Origin: Chloroflexota bacterium
GTDB lineage: Bacteria; Chloroflexota; Dehalococcoidia; Lucifugimonadales; Lucifugimonadaceae
Length of the DNA: 6,429 nucleotides
Direction: 5' to 3'
Assembly (NCBI GenBank): GCA_016210435.1
Contig: JACQUF010000338.1
Coordinates: 1 to 6,429 of the forward strand
Shown: piece by piece, positions 5,337 through 6,429 of the stretch
Layout of the letters: every line of letters begins with the position of its first letter
Position numbering within the stretch: position 1 is the stretch's first letter
Notes under the pieces: model-generated
What the model saw: only the letters and a program-made list of their open reading frames with translations
Told to the model about the DNA's origin: nothing
Database searches by the model: none
Position numbers and translations under genes: made by a program

Positions 5337-6429
5337 ATGACCAACTCAAAGCGCGCGACTCGCATGGAGACCCGCCATCGCTTTCTGCGACCGAGGACCC
5401 TCCTATTGCTGTCCGCCGCGGCCGCGCTCTGGATTGCGGGCGCCAGCATTTGGAACACCTTGCGCCTTTCTCTGCCGCTGCCGACGCCGTCCACCACAAT
5501 ATCGGCGCGTGACAACCAGCATGTCGCCGCGCCAGAGCCCGTTATTGACGCGCGTGGTCTCCGGAACCACGGGCGTGGTCTCCCGACCCCCCTTGACCCG
5601 GTATGGACCCGCGACCTTGAACAGCCGATTGCCGTCCAACCGGTTGTGGACAGCCACCTGATTTACGTGGTCGTTGGCCGCTCAAGTAACGACACGCGCG
5701 TCGAGGCGCTCGATCCGGACACGGGCGAATCCATCTGGTCCTTGCTGCTCGATAGCGTCGTGGATCATCCTCCAACAATCGCGAACCCGCTCCTGTACGT
5801 AAGTACCCGTTCCGGTCGCCTGCTGGCAGTTGAGGCCGCCACCGGATTGGTCAAATGGACGGTGCAGATGGATGCCGCGGTGGCTGGTCCGGCAGTGGTC
5901 CGCAAAGGGGTCCTCTATGTCGGATCTTCGGACCTGGCTGCGCTGGACGCAGCGACGGGCCGGACGCGCTGGCGGCACAAGGTCGGACCCGGCGTCACCT
6001 GGCCAATTGCCCTGGACCGTGACGTGCTGGCCGTCCTGGCTGCCGATAGCCACTTCTATCTCGTCTCGGCCCGCAACGGCAAGCGACGCCTCTCTTTTCC
6101 ACTGTGGTTCAGCCCGGCAGGAGGGCCGGCAATCAGCCGACGCGTGGTCGCCTTTGCCGGTACTCGGGGCATGGTCCAGGCGATTGACCTGGAAGGCACC
6201 GATATCCCCTTCGAGAAAATGGTCCGCTGGTGGCGAACCCGGCTTTATCTATGGGACGTAATCAAATCCCCGCCGCCCGTCCCCAGAGGCTACCTCTGGC
6301 AGCAACGTGCGCTAGGCGGTGTTGCCGCCCGGGCGCTGGGGAGTGACGGGGCGGCAACCTTTTTCGCTGTGGACGAGGAATCCGGAGGAGGACGGGTCGT
6401 TGCCCTCGCAAATGCCGACGGTCAGGTCA
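5337..6429 (+). CDS. Membrane-anchored PQQ-like beta-propeller protein, N-terminal part (cut by window edge)
   Basis: The frame is open from the ATG at 5337 to the right edge (364 codons) and has no stop. The N-terminus is basic and followed by one hydrophobic segment at about 21-39, then a Pro/Ser/Thr linker, so the rest should be outside the cytoplasm on a membrane anchor. From about residue 85 there are regular blades of about 40 residues with the PQQ_2 / BamB-like pattern of alternating strands and A-x-D-x-x-T-G-x-x-x-W: VEALDPDTGESIW (122-134), LLAVEAATGLVKW (162-174), LAALDAATGRTRW (200-212), FYLVSARNGKRRL (240-252), VQAIDLEG (280-287). A Trp-rich insertion breaks the pattern before a further blade near 343. 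These are structural repeats; I see no evidence for bound PQQ or dehydrogenase activity. An ATG at 5364 would give a shorter start; neither has a clear ribosome site. It follows the DppC-type gene by 25 bp and is probably in the same operon. Confidence 0.85.
   Translation, partial: MTNSKRATRMETRHRFLRPRTLLLLSAAAALWIAGASIWNTLRLSLPLPTPSTTISARDNQHVAAPEPVIDARGLRNHGRGLPTPLDPVWTRDLEQPIAVQPVVDSHLIYVVVGRSSNDTRVEALDPDTGESIWSLLLDSVVDHPPTIANPLLYVSTRSGRLLAVEAATGLVKWTVQMDAAVAGPAVVRKGVLYVGSSDLAALDAATGRTRWRHKVGPGVTWPIALDRDVLAVLAADSHFYLVSARNGKRRLSFPLWFSPAGGPAISRRVVAFAGTRGMVQAIDLEGTDIPFEKMVRWWRTRLYLWDVIKSPPPVPRGYLWQQRALGGVAARALGSDGAATFFAVDEESGGGRVVALANADGQV

Noticed and set aside
5337..6429. PQQ-dependent dehydrogenase
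   Set aside because: The blades match the general PQQ_2/BamB repeat, but no catalytic Asp/Glu calcium-site motifs or disulfide of quinoprotein dehydrogenases are visible.

Overview
The window is high-GC bacterial DNA, most likely from Chloroflexota. That guess rests on the lipoprotein whose lipid-anchor cysteine is followed by a Gly-Gly and a Thr/Pro/Ala linker, on frequent GTG and TTG starts, and on the general look of the proteins. There is no rRNA, no recognisable tRNA, no CRISPR array and no insertion sequence, so the lineage call is an inference.

Layout, left to right: (1) the start of a leftward gene for a small, very methionine-rich membrane protein, cut by the left edge; (2) a 224-bp divergent intergenic region with a dyad TGTCG-N6-CGACA and a weak promoter; (3) a rightward Crp/Fnr-family regulator gene; (4) a 311-bp convergent gap with hairpins but no gene; (5) a leftward gene for a ~520-residue lipoprotein of unknown function; (6) a 453-bp divergent intergenic region rich in structure: a second copy of the TGTCG-N6-CGACA dyad, a bulged hairpin with a promoter-like sequence before it, and a strong sigma-70 promoter bracketed by an 18-bp inverted repeat; (7) a rightward operon of two DppB/DppC-type ABC permeases followed after 25 bp by a membrane-anchored PQQ-like beta-propeller protein that runs off the right edge.

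How the genes may work together: the two permeases form the membrane channel of a peptide- or nickel-type importer. Its solute-binding protein and ATPases are not in the window, and the propeller protein occupies the position where ATPase genes often lie. The Crp-like regulator probably does not use cAMP in the E. coli manner, because the phosphate-contacting Arg is replaced. Two of its three key recognition-helix residues also differ from E. coli CRP. The two matching dyads, one before its own gene and one before the lipoprotein gene, each overlap a predicted -35 element. They are the best candidates for its operators and would make this region a small self-regulated cell-envelope regulon. 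That link is an inference from sequence only.
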